64,000 bases of DNA, from contig OX359246.1 in assembly GCA_947179485.1 (NCBI GenBank), positions 54,229,632 through 54,293,631 on the forward strand. The letters run 5' to 3'. The notes below the pieces were generated by a model. That model was not told the origin of the DNA, did no database searches, and worked only from the letters and a program-made list of their open reading frames with translations. Positions 24,301 to 36,940 of this stretch are shown here, in pieces (within the stretch, counting starts at the first letter, position 1; every line of letters starts with the position of its first letter). The DNA comes from Allacma fusca. Lineage: Eukaryota > Arthropoda > Collembola > Symphypleona > Sminthuridae. The translations under genes and the position numbers were made by a program.

Positions 24301-27300
24301 ATCTTAAATACTCTACTTGTTACCTGCACCATGTACATATGTATCTACACGTACGAGAGCATGCCAAGGCTTGTTTTACCCCACCATGCCTAAATAACAC
24401 ATAAGAGGAGCGAAGTTTTGGAACAAAATCATTCATATGCTCAGGTACTGTATACATGATATATCACTAAATCCACGCGACATTCTCTACCTCATGGAAC
24501 TTCTTGGAAGTTAATCGAGCTAACAGGGAGCTTTAGCTGAGCCCGTAGTAGAAGTTGGAAGACATTTGAATAAAACTTTAACGTTGCACAAGCTTATCTA
24601 AGCATGACTTTGTCCACAGGCCCGGACATCATATGTGGGAAATCATCACATAGGACCGTTTTTAAAACTCCTACTCTGCTATATTACTCTCTCGTATATT
24701 GCCAAGTCCACTCCCATGCAGGACACGATCTCCTATAGATTTTCTAAAGGTTCGCTCTGTTTTTCGTTTGTCTACTGCAATGGGATGAGAGGAAGATGTT
24801 TACTTTCAAAACGAAGGGCTTTCCATGAATCATTTGATGTCGTTAACAATAGGAGACTGCACAAGGTGGAGGATTCCATGCATGAGAAGCATCCATCCTG
24901 CTATACAGGGCTACTTTAAATAATAAAAAAGAAATAAAAGCGTAAACACAATCTCGGGCTTGGAATTGTGGAGATTGCTACCGGACGAGCCTCCACTATT
25001 GCATGCATTACTTGGCTTCTGAGATGCAAAAATATCTTTAAACTGGAGATCTACCTGGAAAAAGTATCCGTATATGGGACAACATGGACGTTACTTGATC
25101 AATAATAGTAACAGCTAGGTAGTAATTACTTTTGTAATAGTGAATACAAGACGGTGCAGTTACTCCATATTTTTGAAGGAAATTACGTATGCCATTTAAT
25201 AACAATGCTTGCAGAGTCGCAAAATGTGTGCATTTTCATGAATATATTCAATTGAAGACTCTGAGAAGCAATGAAGATGCTTCCATTATAGTACTTGGAG
25301 GATTTGAGGAATTCCTAGTTTTATTTTTGCTATTTACTTACAAAAAAACCTTAATTTCCTTCAGAGAGCAATAAGAGCGGTGCCATGGTGAGTAAAGAAT
25401 TCCAACTCATTTATTCAACCGTATGCTAGAAATGTGTATGTACTGTATGCATGCACTACAAAAAAAGATTTTCATTTCAAGGTGCCTTCCCTGCTAGTTG
25501 AAAAAAACGGTTCGGGGAAATATTTGTATGGCGTCATGCATGTAACATCTAAAGGAGAACTAGCCTTTGGTCGTCCTGTCCATGCCTGTAACATTAAGTG
25601 ATTAAAGATTTTATTTACTCGTGTGGAATGTAAGCACAAGTCCTTATTCATATGTATCTTTTGACTTCCTCCTGAATCCCTCGCTGCGCTGAAGATCCTA
25701 CGTATTTAATATTGCTCTTTCTAACAAGGTTTTCACCCTTATTGCATACTTTTATACTAAATAATGATATCCATGGAATTCTCGTAATCCTTTTCGAATC
25801 TACGATTCAGGAATAAGACCCAGGCTGATGAGATCCTGTAGATTCGCTATCCAAGTATCAGTGTCGTCTTGGAAACGCAATCCAGCTGTAGCTCACCATC
25901 GTGAAGTTATCTTTCTCTGACAAGGGAAGCATTTTAGGTGTCACTCCGAGATACTCAAAATATTATCAAAAGTGGTTTGACCATATGGTCTGAACTTATG
26001 TGGCTTAGTCCAAATATTAGTATTAGGTAATTTAGGGCTCAAAACTTTACGAAAACAATTTAATTAGCTACTGGAAATGCAGATAAGAGTGACCACGGGC
26101 TTTATTTTGTTCAAATGTGAACGTAAGTTTCGAATTCCAATTGTTAGTGGAAGTACGCTCTAGTTTTAAGACCCGAACAATCTCAAGTATTGACTTTCAG
26201 TTTTTATCTTAAGTGCGAACTCAAATTTTTAATTCCAGTTCACCAAAGCTGGTTATATATACTGTATAATATGCAATTATTACCGTAGAGCAATGGGAAC
26301 TTTACACTTCGTGGAATACACTTTGTAAACCCGAATAGGAATTCGAAACTCGAGTACAAACTTGCAATCAAAAGTAGAGTTGGCACTTGAACTCGAAACT
26401 TAAGTTTGCAATTTAACTGAAAATTTAAGTTAAAACTTATTATTAAAGTTATTAACTCAAGTTCATTCTTTAGCTTAAACAATTCAGATTAAAAACTCAA
26501 GTTCGTACTTGAACTACTAACTTGAGTTAGTTGACTATAGTTTAGTTGAGCTATAAACTTAAGTTAAACCTGTACTTGAGTCACAAACTAGATAGCAGAA
26601 TTTCAGTTCGCACTTCTTCAAAACTTGAACGTGCTTGGTTTTAACACAAAGGATCAGCCCCTAGTCATACTTATCAGCATTTCAAGTAAATAATTAATGG
26701 TAGATTTATTTCGAAATGTTTTAAAGTATTGAGAACTATCTTACCTAATGTTAGGAAAAATTGGCTCGAGTCAAATATTGGAAGGTGAGTGCTATAATTA
26801 CGTACAAATGTTAAATTCTGTTTAAATTTTCAATTTTTGAACTTTTGGTTAAAATCGAGTTCACTACCTATTTATAACAAAATAATGTTTGATTTTGCAA
26901 GTGAAATGCTTGACATTTGGGTATTACACCTAAAATACGCTGCTTGTGAATGCTAAGACTGCTATTGCGGATTACGGCCCTTCTGAAAAATCTTCTTGAG
27001 ATTTGCTGCCAAAACTAATTTTATTTTACTTCGTTACACTTTATCCTTCTCTATTTACATGTCAGAATAAATGTATGCTCTGATTCAGTTCACAAAGAAG
27101 TACTTTAGCGCGTAGCTTCCGGATTAATATTCAATGAGCTGGGTAATCAAATGTTATTACTGGTTAATGAAATCATATTATTCTACTGACAAGGCTCCAT
27201 TGAGCCCAGCATTAGAATCCATTCTCAGTCCAAATTTACTTATTACGAAATGTAACTTGAGAAATTCCATTTACAAATATACATGAATTGAGATGGAACG

Positions 27301-30300
27301 GAGGGCTTAAAGCGAAACTGGATACTACATCGTGGAGATAAATAACTGTTAAATTAAATAGGTAGGAATTCGGGAGGAAAATCAAAGTAAGTAAATACCA
27401 TGGTGTATTTGTTCTCATTCTTGGTGAAGAATGTCACCGTATCCCAACGGAATAGACGAATAAGCTCAATAATGGCTGAGTCATGAGTAGTAACTGGAGC
27501 AACGGTTCGGTAAAAATACGGGAATTCGGCACGGTCAGATAATGAAGGTGATATGGACCCGAAGGAAACCTGGAACAAACAGAAGACACACAGAGGTTAC
27601 ACACGAATACATACATCCGTAGGCATATGTTCACACACCCACACCTATGTACACCCACCCAACTTGTATCAAATATACAGGAGGTTGAAATATTGCCTGG
27701 GAGGAACCGTCTAGACTGACTGAATCAAGACTCTGCTCTTGTTGTAGTAGGAGAGAATTTAGCACTCCTTCAGTTCAGATTATTCGATTTTCGAAGCTAA
27801 TGAAAAAGAAAATTGGTTTACTGCCGAGGCTTCTAACAAACAAGTTATCGGTACTGAGACTGGACTTAAATAGCAAAATAGACAATCTCATTTGAAACTC
27901 CGCATTATTAACGTAGACAATACGCTCATTCTAATTAATTAATATAGCAGGTGTAGGGTTTTGGGAGGAGGTGGAAGACTTTTCCAAAATGCGGATGAAG
28001 TGAGCCCCGAGTGGTAGTTGAGTAGTTGATGGTGACGGGAAATAAGCTCCAGATAGTTTAGTGAGTTAGGTATAGGAAGTAAGTAAGTAGTGTAGAATGA
28101 TTCACAAAATGATTTTAATTCCCTGCCTTCATCAATTTCCAGCGTGTCAAGTACTGAGTGGTAATGGGATGACCAGCGATGTTTAGACTCACAGAATATT
28201 CCTGGCATTTATTGCATGTAAGTCCTGAAGTATTAAGTACTTTGTTTAGCTTCATTATACCCCACAATTGGTTTTCCCTAATCAGTCCTGGCAGATATAG
28301 TACCTTCAGAGGAAACATGGGGAGTGAAAGCATAAAGAGTAAACATAAAATGAGAGCTTTCTTTTGTGGGATGAAAGTTAGGAAACCCGCGTCAGTCCAA
28401 ATTTATTACTGGAAAATTCCTTTTCAACTCGCTATATGGAAAATCAGGTACAATCACCAGTGAGTTCGAACAAATACAAGTGGAGTGAGTTTGTATTGAA
28501 CTTTTTTTTTCCTTCTCTGAGGTCTAAACATTAGCAATATAGTGTGGTTTTATCCTTCTCTGGACCTGACATTTCTCAGACGTTCAGTTTGTGTGTGCGG
28601 GGTTGTGGAAAAAAAATTCTTTTTCTAATCCTGTTAACTTGATTTTTCTCAAACCAGTCCATTTCACCCATGGAACAGCTCAATAGTTGCCTTAAAAATT
28701 ACACAAAGATTTCCGCAAGCCTTGCGTAAATCCAAGGAAATATCTCGCGTAATGGATTTTACAAACAAGTTCAATTAAAGCCCCCACAAGTTTTCACAAG
28801 AGGGGCCTAGACAGGGAACAGAGCATATTTATACACATTGACATAACCCTCTGAAGTACCTGAAGGTGAGTCATTATGATTATGTGGTAAAAAAATATAA
28901 AAGTCTAAAGCAAAAACCTTGAAATGCAAGCGAAGCACTCTACAAAGGATTTTTTTCCTTCCAGTCTCATCCCTTCCCGTTGATACTCCTGCCTACAACA
29001 TAAATGCATACATATGTACACACAGACAAACCACATACCCCCAGCTCATGTTCAATGCTCCAGCCTCCCATATGTACGCACTTGCTTCTTTGAGGGAACA
29101 GTAATTTTCCCTTTCATTTCCCTGTCACTTAGACACCATCGTACGTCATCCTCCTTTCTCCTGGCATAAATTATTAAGGATCTGATTTTTTCCAGCCAAT
29201 AATATCTCAAGATTATAAAAGCTCTTTCCCAAATTCCATCAAACTCAAATTGAATCGAGATTGAAGAAACAGGTCAAATCGCTCGCAACTTTTTTTATCC
29301 TATCTTGGAGAAAAAATTTCCCTCTTTTTTTTCCTCCAGAGAAAAAAATCTGAGTAACTTTAAAAAAAAAACGGTAAATACATACCATTCAGATCCTGCA
29401 CAAACACCGTGATATTTTTAGGAAATTATAGCCAAGTCTGAGCAGAAGGATAGAATAGGATGCTGTGTAATTTGCAAGGTCTTGACAAAGTACACACAAT
29501 GACTAACTGAAAAATAAAACCAGTGGAAATTCAAAGGAAGGAAGTCTCCTTGAGTTAAAACGAACAAATCAATTGATCTCATCCGTTCGTTTGTGAAGAG
29601 CAGTGCAAATACAATGATGTATAGGAGGGAGTACAGCGGTGTTCCATTCAAACGCACCGGATGTGTATCCTTCGAACTTTTACCTTTCGCAAGTATCAAT
29701 TCAGCCTTACAAAAACAAATTCTGGAGGAAAAAAATATCTGACGTAACTTAGGAGAAAGATAAACGAACCTCTGAATTTTTTCCCCCATATTAGGTTTTG
29801 TCTTCATCCACCTTTACATCATCAATTTATTCACAAACATTGCTTTTGACACTGGTCTCAAATTTATTCCCAGGAATTTTAATAAAACGGAATTTAGATG
29901 TAAGAAAGCATTCAAATCGTATTCACAGCAGCTGGGTAATTGCTGCCCACAGCGGGTCACTATTCTTGAAAGTAGTAGAAACATTCAGATATTTTTGAAA
30001 GGAAATACTTTGTAAAACTAACTGCAGGTGAGGTCAAGTACAATGTTCTAAGTTTTGTGTGGGCAAAATGGTTCCGGCAGACTCGTTTCGAACCATTCAT
30101 GTCGGCTCCTCGTCGTTGACAAAGAGGCTGAAGAATCTTCATGCACCGCATCACTCTCCATGGATGCTACACACCCTCCGGTTGGATTTTGAGTGACAAC
30201 CCTGTATGTAAGTATGAATATGTGCGTAGAGATAAACAGAGCCAATAAGTAGTGTAAAGAGGAAATAGTAAAAAGAATAAAATTGAAATGCAATTTTCGC

Positions 30301-32391
30301 TAGTGTTTGTACAGCCTTATGGCTCAATACGATTTGGAGTTCCAGAGCACCCAAGTCCTATCTCCATCTCTACTCAATGTTTGCCAGTAGGTTGACGTAC
30401 GTGTCAAAAAGCCTCATGGAATTTGCATGGAGAAAAAGGAGAAAGGACTTGTTTCTTTCATAGTTCCTCCTAGGATTCTCGCATGGGTCCACTTAGCAGT
30501 GAAAAGACTGCTTGATATGGTAAATAGAATAGCAAGAGGATTTTTGCTGACTACAGAATATATCCTTTTTGTGCCAGACCCTTCCACACTTCCCATTCTC
30601 AACCTGTCTAGCAACTTTCTCCTTCTCCCCTTCTTCCATATCTATGAGGACAGACGGAGCATATGGCACACTCTCCCTGTGTGTAAACTGCCCTATGAAT
30701 CTTTCCACCCCAGGCCTACCTCTGCCTATGCTAAATATGTAGATATACGTACAAATATCATGGAAGTTATGAAAATCCATGGATGTGAGACATGTATACA
30801 AATTAACATATAAAAAAGAATGATATACAGAAGAGCAGAATTACACATCCTTTTTACAAGTCCATCCTTCAGCCCGTATAGACGAGACGTTTTTGACTTT
30901 TCCCATTGAACGTTTAATCTAGATGCAAACCCTCAGAGAGTCGTCAGTTTTTGTAACGAGCATCCGGCCAGTTCAACTGTTTGTTAAGACCCTCCCTCAA
31001 ATACATACATACATAGATACTAATCATGGTAACTGGAACGTCCAGGTGAATCCTCTCAAATTTTACGTATGTACTTGAAACAACTTGCCTAATCTCAAAT
31101 TCAAAAATCCTTTCTTATCTCCTTTATTTACTATTGAAAGGGAAAGTAGTCAAGACTTTTATCAATTTTAACTCCCCATCAGGAATATTGCAACATGTAC
31201 GATCTCACATTAAATCCCAAATACTATAAATAATACATGTCCTCCATTTTTTCTATCCTAAGGTACACAAAAAATAGTGTATTATTCCATATTGAGATGT
31301 ATAAATTGTTCACCAAATGATTTTTTTATGGGAAGAACAGTTATCAGGGGGAAAATGTCAACCAAAAAAGTACTAAAGTGAATGTTCTTGCATGACTGAA
31401 TACCCCAGAGAGATCTGGGGCTACGGACATAGTGCGTAGTTCCGTAAATACCCTTTTTATACACACAAGGGCTAGAGTCCCCGGGACGTTTGTACCCCTC
31501 CGTAATCACACCTACAAGATTTACTATCAGAGACCATTAGACGATGTGTGAGGACCCTAAGGGAGATATTCCAAATGATGACTATTATTGACTGAAGTCC
31601 TTCACATTTACAAAACCTTAATGTTCTCCATTTAGAAAAAAAAATCACTTTTTTACAAGACCATAAACCCTAAATTGAGCTTTGAACCAACTGTGAGTTG
31701 ACAAGCGAGATGGGTTTTAAAATGCCACATAAACTCCTCCGTATCTCTTGTGATATGGTTACTATATGGGGTGATACTAAAGTGAGCCACTTCCCCTGTA
31801 CCATTTGGCTATCTCTCCCATATCTCTTAAAATTGTAGAACATCCAGTTGGCAAACTCATTACAAATCACAAGTTCAATGCCCATCACTTAAGCGTGCTT
31901 CCTCCCACAATAGCCCTTGTAATAATAGTGACCATCACAATATCATAAACATGTTCCTTCGACTCCCTCTAAATGACAGTTTCCATATATTTTAATAGAC
32001 CACTACATATCCACAAGTAGTGAGGGGAATAATCAATACTCATACAATCAATAATGGTCAAGAGCACAGAAAACCTCTGGCAGACGATTATTAGTAATAT
32101 TTCTGGGCGGAAAATATCTATAAGACCTAGTTGCCTGTATCAAATTCTCGAGCCCATTTATCAGGGCCTGTGTATAATTATATAGGTACATATATAGATA
32201 TAGATACTGTGGGGAGAGCAAGTCAATTGACATCCAAAAAAACCTACCTGGACCATATTCTTGTACTGAACGATTTTGGCCAGTAACTCCGTGACCTCCG
32301 AGCATGCAGTTCCCAAGAGAGCAATCGTGCGAACGTCCTTCCGCGAGTAGATTGCATGGTAGAAAGCATCCATCCCCACTCCAGGATTGCA
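10897..32391 (-). CDS. GABA-B-R3: Metabotropic GABA-B receptor type 3, 5' partial, 16 exons
   Basis: Class C GPCR for GABA. Coding exons in order: 32391-32248, 27569-27399, 23436-23332, 22473-22408, 21998-21717, 21372-21151, 20969-20909, 20414-20174, 19089-18954, 15803-15687, 13151-12990, 12844-12741, 12594-12402, 12302-12220, 12137-about 11981, 11907-10897. The phases agree throughout and the sum is 1084 codons plus stop. The protein begins inside the ligand-binding lobe at a cysteine (CNPGVGMDAFY), so a signal peptide and roughly the first hundred-odd residues lie upstream. Receptor landmarks include VSFGSISPSLSD, ELDSRIIIASFGAD, YVWILIG, SSPRLNN, GFSLAFGAMFAKTYRVHRIF and ALNDSNYIG. The membrane-proximal FNTRR and EVQNRVYKRQIDSIDAELRR are the mark of insect type 3 rather than types 1 or 2. 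Known role: G-protein-coupled inhibition at the neuronal membrane. Type 3 pharmacology is poorly known. Confidence 0.95.
12402..20414 (-). CDS. GABA-B-R3: GABA-B-R3 exons for the seven-transmembrane domain
   Basis: Exon 20414-20174 ends the extracellular stalk and contains helix 1 (IIVAALAFLGIVMAVTFLAF). Exon 19089-18954 holds SSPRLNN and helix 2. Exon 15803-15687 holds helix 3 with the conserved GAMFAKTYRVH. Exon 13151-12990 holds helix 4 and the second extracellular loop. Exon 12844-12741 holds helix 5 (LYGYKSLLLVVGVYMAWET). Exon 12594-12402 holds helices 6 and 7 (YIGLCVYVVV to LCLLFLP). The donor of the helix 1 exon sits inside a (GA)n microsatellite. Junction residues are completed across exons (AA|G, G|GT, AG|G), which strongly supports the splice sites. 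Confidence 0.92.
13152..18953 (-). other. GABA-B-R3 introns around the helix 3 exon
   Basis: Two introns flank the exon at 15687-15803. The left intron (13152-15686) has open stretches on both strands at 13.3-14.1 kb with no recognisable product, and a (GAGT)n run at about 15302-15320. The right intron (15804-18953) is AT-rich with scattered catacata-type microsatellites. I see no gene. Confidence 0.6.
20146..20171. repeat. (TC/GA)n microsatellite at a splice donor
   Basis: Thirteen TC dinucleotides on the plus strand; on the receptor's sense strand the helix 1 exon ends ACTCAA and the intron begins GTGAGAGAGAGA. The 5' splice site is therefore the first unit of the repeat. Confidence 0.9.
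20909..32391 (-). CDS. GABA-B-R3: GABA-B-R3 exons for the Venus-flytrap ligand-binding domain
   Basis: Seven of the sixteen exons build the visible part of the extracellular domain, all phase 0 except the last (20969-20909, ending in phase 1). They encode in turn the CNPGVG lobe, the SFGSISP strand-turn that lines the ligand pocket in this family, the PANHLVRALENA helix, ELDSRIIIAS, the KMFGSDYVW strand with a Ser/Arg/Pro-rich insertion (exon 21998-21717), the PEVYDAMWSVALGL helix, and GPISFSGPDR. The insertion after ETTLWENEE is longer and more Ser-rich than I expect for the family. The acceptor of exon 21372 (GCCGCAG) has a poor pyrimidine tract but is the one that keeps phase. Confidence 0.9.
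22525..22998 (+). other. Intronic ORF of 157 codons, no known product
   Basis: This ORF lies antisense inside the receptor intron between exons 22473 and 23332. The translation has ordinary amino-acid composition and no low complexity, but shows no domain, signal peptide or membrane segment. It contains T-runs such as CAATTTTTTTCAACAG that look like intron sequence. It may be transposon debris. I report it only because it is the longest open stretch in the receptor's introns. Confidence 0.2.
23437..27398 (-). other. Large GABA-B-R3 intron
   Basis: A 4-kb intron between the SFGSISP exon and the PANHLV exon. Apart from the degenerate ACTTGAGTT repeat at 26.3-26.6 kb I see only AT-rich sequence and small random ORFs on both strands. 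Confidence 0.6.
26320..26640. repeat. Degenerate array of AACTTGAGTT-like units
   Basis: Variants of AACTTAAGTT, AACTTGAGTT and GTACTTGAAC recur every 10-30 bases in both orientations, since the core is nearly palindromic. There is no fixed period. It probably reflects decayed tandem duplication. Confidence 0.5.
27570..32247 (-). other. Largest visible GABA-B-R3 intron
   Basis: A 4.7-kb intron between exons 32391-32248 and 27569-27399. It contains poly-T and GAATAC-like short repeats and an ATACATACATAC run near 31.0 kb. No supported gene is seen on either strand; the ORFs of 100-130 codons near 29.4-30.8 kb overlap each other on opposite strands and look random. Confidence 0.6.
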
Positions 32392-35300
32392 CTAATACCA
32401 ATCAACACGGGAGATAATTAATTTCCTAGTCATTAGCCATTTCATTCTTCTTCCTCCCCTTGTAATTGCATAATACCCATATACAATCCCACTATCCTGA
32501 ATAACTTTCTCCAAGAGTCGTAACTCTTCCTCGCGTGATGACCTCACTTATGTATGTACCTCACGTTTACTCAATATTTCAAATCATTTTTTGTTGCATT
32601 CAGCAGACCTTTACTCCACACTAAAATCTCTCGATGTTCAGGAAGTAATTAATTAGGATGCCAAAAAAAAAGAATGTGCAGGATAATAAGATGCACTTTT
32701 CAGTTTTATTTTGCTTCAAATGTTTACGCCACCATAAAATTTAAAACACGCAATTTAAGTAATTAAATTAAAGTTTTTTAACTAAAGCATGTCGACATGC
32801 TAAAATTCAATACTACTGGGTAGATAGGGCTCCTGTTTGATCTGTTTTAAGCATAGACTGTATTTGCAATAAATTTTCCAGGTGAAATTCAAGAAACAAT
32901 GTAACTTCTGATGCTGATATAAGATCTGAATATGAAACTGGAGTAATGAAACAAATGAGGAGAAGATGAAAAATGGAAACAAGTGACATGCCGTTAGAAC
33001 TAATTTGCACAACTGTAAGGAAGGTCTGAGAAGGTGCTATTATTTACACCGGGAAGGACGGGGAAATAATGTGAAACTATCCGGTTATATGATGCACGTA
33101 TACTCTCCAGTGCTCACAGACTGCTGAAAACAAGCAATTCGGAATCCAATTTCTCGCTCCTACAAACCTTTCACAAATTGTATTAGATTTCAAAACTCAC
33201 AAAGCTCCCAAGCGTAGTTACACAGTAAAGGCAGATGCAAAAGTATAAGTATTCCCGAGCTTTTAAACCAATGGAGCTAGATATATGGTGTCGGTCACTA
33301 TGATTTCACGCCAGAGAGACTCCTGTTTTTAGGTTTCAAGTTTCCCTTGACATAATTCACATGCATGAGACTCAGTCCTGTGAACAACACAAGGAACCAA
33401 AGGTGAGGAAAACTATAGTGTTGAGAGGTGAGAGACAGTGGGAAGCAACAAATTGCATTTGCATAAAGTGTAGAGCAACTAAAATAATCTGCATCTTTCC
33501 AACTCAATGGATCCTTACAGATTAGAACATATCAATGCTGGGCGGATTTACAATCACCTCAAACTCTTTTAGCCACGGGTGGATCAGCACAACAACTAGA
33601 GCTTATGGCAGGGTTAGTCCTCGAGACTGTTCCTCTATGCTGACTCGAGCTTCATCATCGTCCGTTCCAGTCCCAGTGGACTCAAACCTCAAAACTTTGA
33701 GATTGATTTCGGGGAAACAAATCAGGAGTCACAAAGTTCTAGGGAAAGGAAACTCATCCTCATATTGCTCCCTACATACATTACAAGATCAACACTGTCT
33801 CGTCGATCCGCTCTCGTCTGCTCACAAGAGATTATTACACCCGTCCGTCCTTCCACTCGGTATTTCATATGAGGGATATAGATCTATATCTATATCTATA
33901 CATATCTATATACCTATATAGTCTTTTATGGGGACATGCTCTGCAGTACCTCAACGACTCCAATAAAATATTTGAAGACCTCAATTCTACGGATCGGATA
34001 TGTATATCAACGCGTAGGAAATAAATACAACTTTGTCTTCACTCCTTTCATTTTTCGGGGGCCCGACGAAAACACTCCAACAAACATACTTTCATTACGG
34101 ACTTCCATCCTTTGCCAATGGGTTCAACACATAGCAAAACAATGTCTCAAGTATTCACAACGACATATGCTGTATCATCCAACAATAACCTTCAGATCCA
34201 GTTTATATCTTCACTTTGGCTTTTTTGTTTGTCTTAGCGGTCTACCAAAAAACGAAGAGACACTTGATGTCAATGCATTGGTTAACAGAAAACATATTGA
34301 TGCATGGTACAAATATGTACGGAATGTATGTATCTCCACCTATCGTACTTAACCATCCGAGACTCATAGCAATGCAAAACTTATTGAAGCGGGCTAAAAT
34401 GTTGGTAAACCGCAAACCAAGTGAACAACTATTTCCCAAATATTTACTATTACTTCTTCCTCAAAACAGTTTTACTTCTTAAATTCTTAAAGTTCACTCA
34501 AGTGCGAAATTAAATCGAATAATATATATATATATACGTACAGACACGCATACATATGTACATGCATACATGGACACGTATGTATGTCACACTCACATTC
34601 TATACACTTAGGGAGTTGATCATTCGCTAAGCCAACCTCGAGGTGTAAGTATGAAGTTATTAGTTTCTTTCTAACATCCAACCTAAACATTTTTCCCTGA
34701 GAGATTTATCGCCAGCAAACGTCCCGACCACCGACACAGGGCAAGCAGTCACATTTTTTCATAGTAAAAAAACATAAGCCAACTAGCACAAACTTATGCA
34801 TCCCTTGAGTATTTGCTCCGTAAAATTTCCCTCCGTGAAATTAAAATAGTTCGTTATATAAAAATGACAAAATGTGAAAATTGTAATATTCACATAAACA
34901 TAATAAACCTTGAATCTATAATTTCTTGAATAGTTATTCTGAGATAAAAATGCATCATCTCTTAAAATAAACACGAATTGCACAAGCGCTAAAGCAAGCA
35001 CCGAACATCTTATGACGAGTAATGTTCCATGGTGGATAGGCCATGGCTTTTAGTTATTATTTCCTTGTGTGTATCCCCCTCATGTGAGCATTCCATCATG
35101 TGTGCTTAACTTAAATTCTAAACATGTTGTAATAAGGAATGTCCCTTCATGCATTCCTCCACTTCTACATGAATTTAAATGTTTGCGTATAAAGTCTAAC
35201 TCAATGCAACATCATTCCAACGCAGTTGGTTGGACTTGTTGCGACTGCAAAAAATATAAAGCTGTATTACAGTGCAAATCAACAAAATCAATTCACTATC

Positions 35301-36338
35301 CGGAAAATGCCAGCAAGCAGATTTCAGCTAATATATTAATGTTCATACAAAATTTCCGGAAAAATATTGCTGACTTCACCCCGCAAAATTTCATTGGGAA
35401 TAAGATGCCATGGATTTGAGAATGAACCCCTGGATCGTCAATATCTGAAATGAAATAACTCTGGGAGATTTAATCTTCCAAGCCGTTCTCTCTGGAAGGG
35501 ACTTAATGAACCTGGACATGTACTGTCAATGAAGCTTCAACCTTGAGAGAGTCAGTAATGTTCTGGCAATACATATTTTGAGCACATATAGATATACCTC
35601 ACTCAATCTCATGGTCTGGGATATCGCTTGGTGTTACAACCTACATTAGCTTAACAAGGTGATTACTCAGTCTTGAGATGTGTATATATACTTATACTAT
35701 TTTTTTTAAATCAAATGCTTCTGTTTTAAGAGGTCCATGTTTCAAAGTTTGTAGCTTCGGTATTGTGAAGGCAAACGGGTAAGATTCTCCAGGAAAGAAT
35801 GGAAGGGATGGGAAGGGTGCTGCTCTTACTAGACGGGAATCCTCCTTGATGGAATAGTAGTAGGAAGGAAGAAATGCCTGATAAAACGGTGTTCGTGTTC
35901 GAACCTCATTCAACATAATACATCATGCTGTAGCAAAGCTGCTGGTTCCGTAATATAAACAAAGTAGGGAAAAAAGTACTTTTCCCGTCAAAGAAAGACT
36001 GTGGGTGAGACTAGTTCATTCGTTTACGTGAGACAGAGAGAGAGACCGAAGTGGACCACTCCCATGCTTTTAAACCTTTATCCTACAACTAGTGTTATTA
36101 CACATCATAAACTTCAAAAGACCAGCCCATGGAAGAGGTACACGCGGACAATTTATGCATCTGCAAGTAATTTCTGTTGACTTTTATTCATTAAATAACG
36201 AACCATTCCCTGCACTCTCTGCAATCTGCAATTATCCCTTTCATCTCTATCCTTTTATCATGTGAATCACACATGTGGAATGAAACATTCACCTGAAATA
36301 TCGTTCCATCATCCTTCAAATAAATCCTACAAAAATAT
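32392..36338. other. Noncoding stretch upstream of the first visible receptor exon
   Basis: It should be either a receptor intron or 5' flank. It holds a (TATC)n array at about 33877-33920, an (AT)n run at about 34529, and a cysteine-containing ORF at 35069-35419 that I could not place. No exon encoding the missing N-terminal receptor part is recognisable here. Confidence 0.5.
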
Positions 36339-36352
36339 TGTTACGGATATAT

Positions 36353-36360
36353 TATAAATA
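36353..36360 (+). promoter_or_regulatory. TATA box (TATAAATA) in the candidate LTR
   Basis: TATAAATA followed by GAG sits where the U3 promoter of the retroelement is expected. The same eight bases recur at 60959-60966 before the small membrane-protein ORF. Predicted start of transcription is about 30 bases downstream. Confidence 0.5.
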
Positions 36361-36690
36361 GAGTAGAATAAGCATAATCTAAGTCACGCTGACATAACAT
36401 AATTATAAGGAAATGATTTAGATTATTTAATAAACAATAAACTAAGAATAGGATAAGATTAGATTTAGATTAAGACACGTAGATTAAGTACAAGTTCTAA
36501 TCTCGACTTCAAGCAAGCAACATCAAGAGGAGCCGCACCTAGAGTCCATTCCCTCCGGGATGGAGCTCAAAAGGTAGCCAGCGGGGCGACATGAAATCGG
36601 GAGATTTCATGAGAAGAAGAGATTCAGAATTCAAATTCTATTTTGTGTTAAATGTTAATTGTTCAGTGTAAATTGTATCAGTTTAGGAAC

Positions 36691-36709
36691 AATAAATCGG
36701 CTCAATAAA
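36691..36709 (+). terminator. Paired AATAAA polyadenylation signals in the candidate LTR
   Basis: Two AATAAA motifs (36691-36696 and 36704-36709) lie 60-80 bases before the proposed LTR end, where an R/U5 polyadenylation signal belongs. In a full element the copy in the 3' LTR would act. Confidence 0.45.
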
Positions 36710-36919
36710 TTATAGAAACGAACTACACACAGAATTCATTAGTTCCATTTATTCATGCGTTTCCAACAACATCGGATTCCAGGAATTCAGGGGATGGAAC
36801 ACCCGAACCTAGGCTACATTGTCTATTACCCACACAACATCAATACCCGGGTAATACATGTACATAACATGATGTTTCTGCCAGGCCTTCGGGTTTTTTT
36901 TGGTAAGGACCCGGAGGAT

Positions 36920-36940
36920 CCGTAGGTCGGGGACCTGCGG
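36920..36940 (+). promoter_or_regulatory. Strong leader hairpin (9-bp stem, GGG loop)
   Basis: CCGTAGGTC, a GGG loop, then GACCTGCGG form a nine-pair stem with one G-U pair. It lies about 150 bases after the LTR, in a GC-rich island (about 36885-36950) within AT-rich sequence. Position suggests a packaging or dimerisation element; that is inference. Confidence 0.5.

Larger units (their letters stand above)
36339..36771 (+). repeat. Candidate 5' LTR (TGTTACGG ... CCAACAACA)
   Basis: It begins TGTT and ends AACA-type bases (TG...CA rule), has TATAAATA 14 bases in and two AATAAA signals near the right end, and stands directly before the leader of the retroelement. No second copy is present in the window, so the exact right border is unproven; 36771 is chosen because it is the last CA before sequence that looks like leader. 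No convincing tRNA primer-binding site follows directly: the nearest TGG is at 36795. Confidence 0.5.

Noticed and set aside
29418..30813. ORFs of about 100-130 codons on both strands in the 4.7-kb receptor intron
   Set aside because: They overlap in opposite orientations, contain poly-T and pyrimidine tracts, and no domain is visible.
35069..35419. 116-codon ORF with WTCCDCKKY, faintly like a zinc-binding domain
   Set aside because: Too few ligand residues in order, and no neighbouring exon to complete a domain.
36294..36328. Minus-strand mini-exon with TTTTTGTAG acceptor and CAG|GTGAAT donor just left of the LTR
   Set aside because: The phase would fit the receptor, but the encoded residues do not resemble the ligand-domain part that should come before CNPGVG.
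36795..36809. TGGAACACCCGAACC as primer-binding site
   Set aside because: It is 23 bases past the proposed LTR end, and its complement places T-loop-like bases at the wrong distance from CCA. Kept only as a possibility in a finding.
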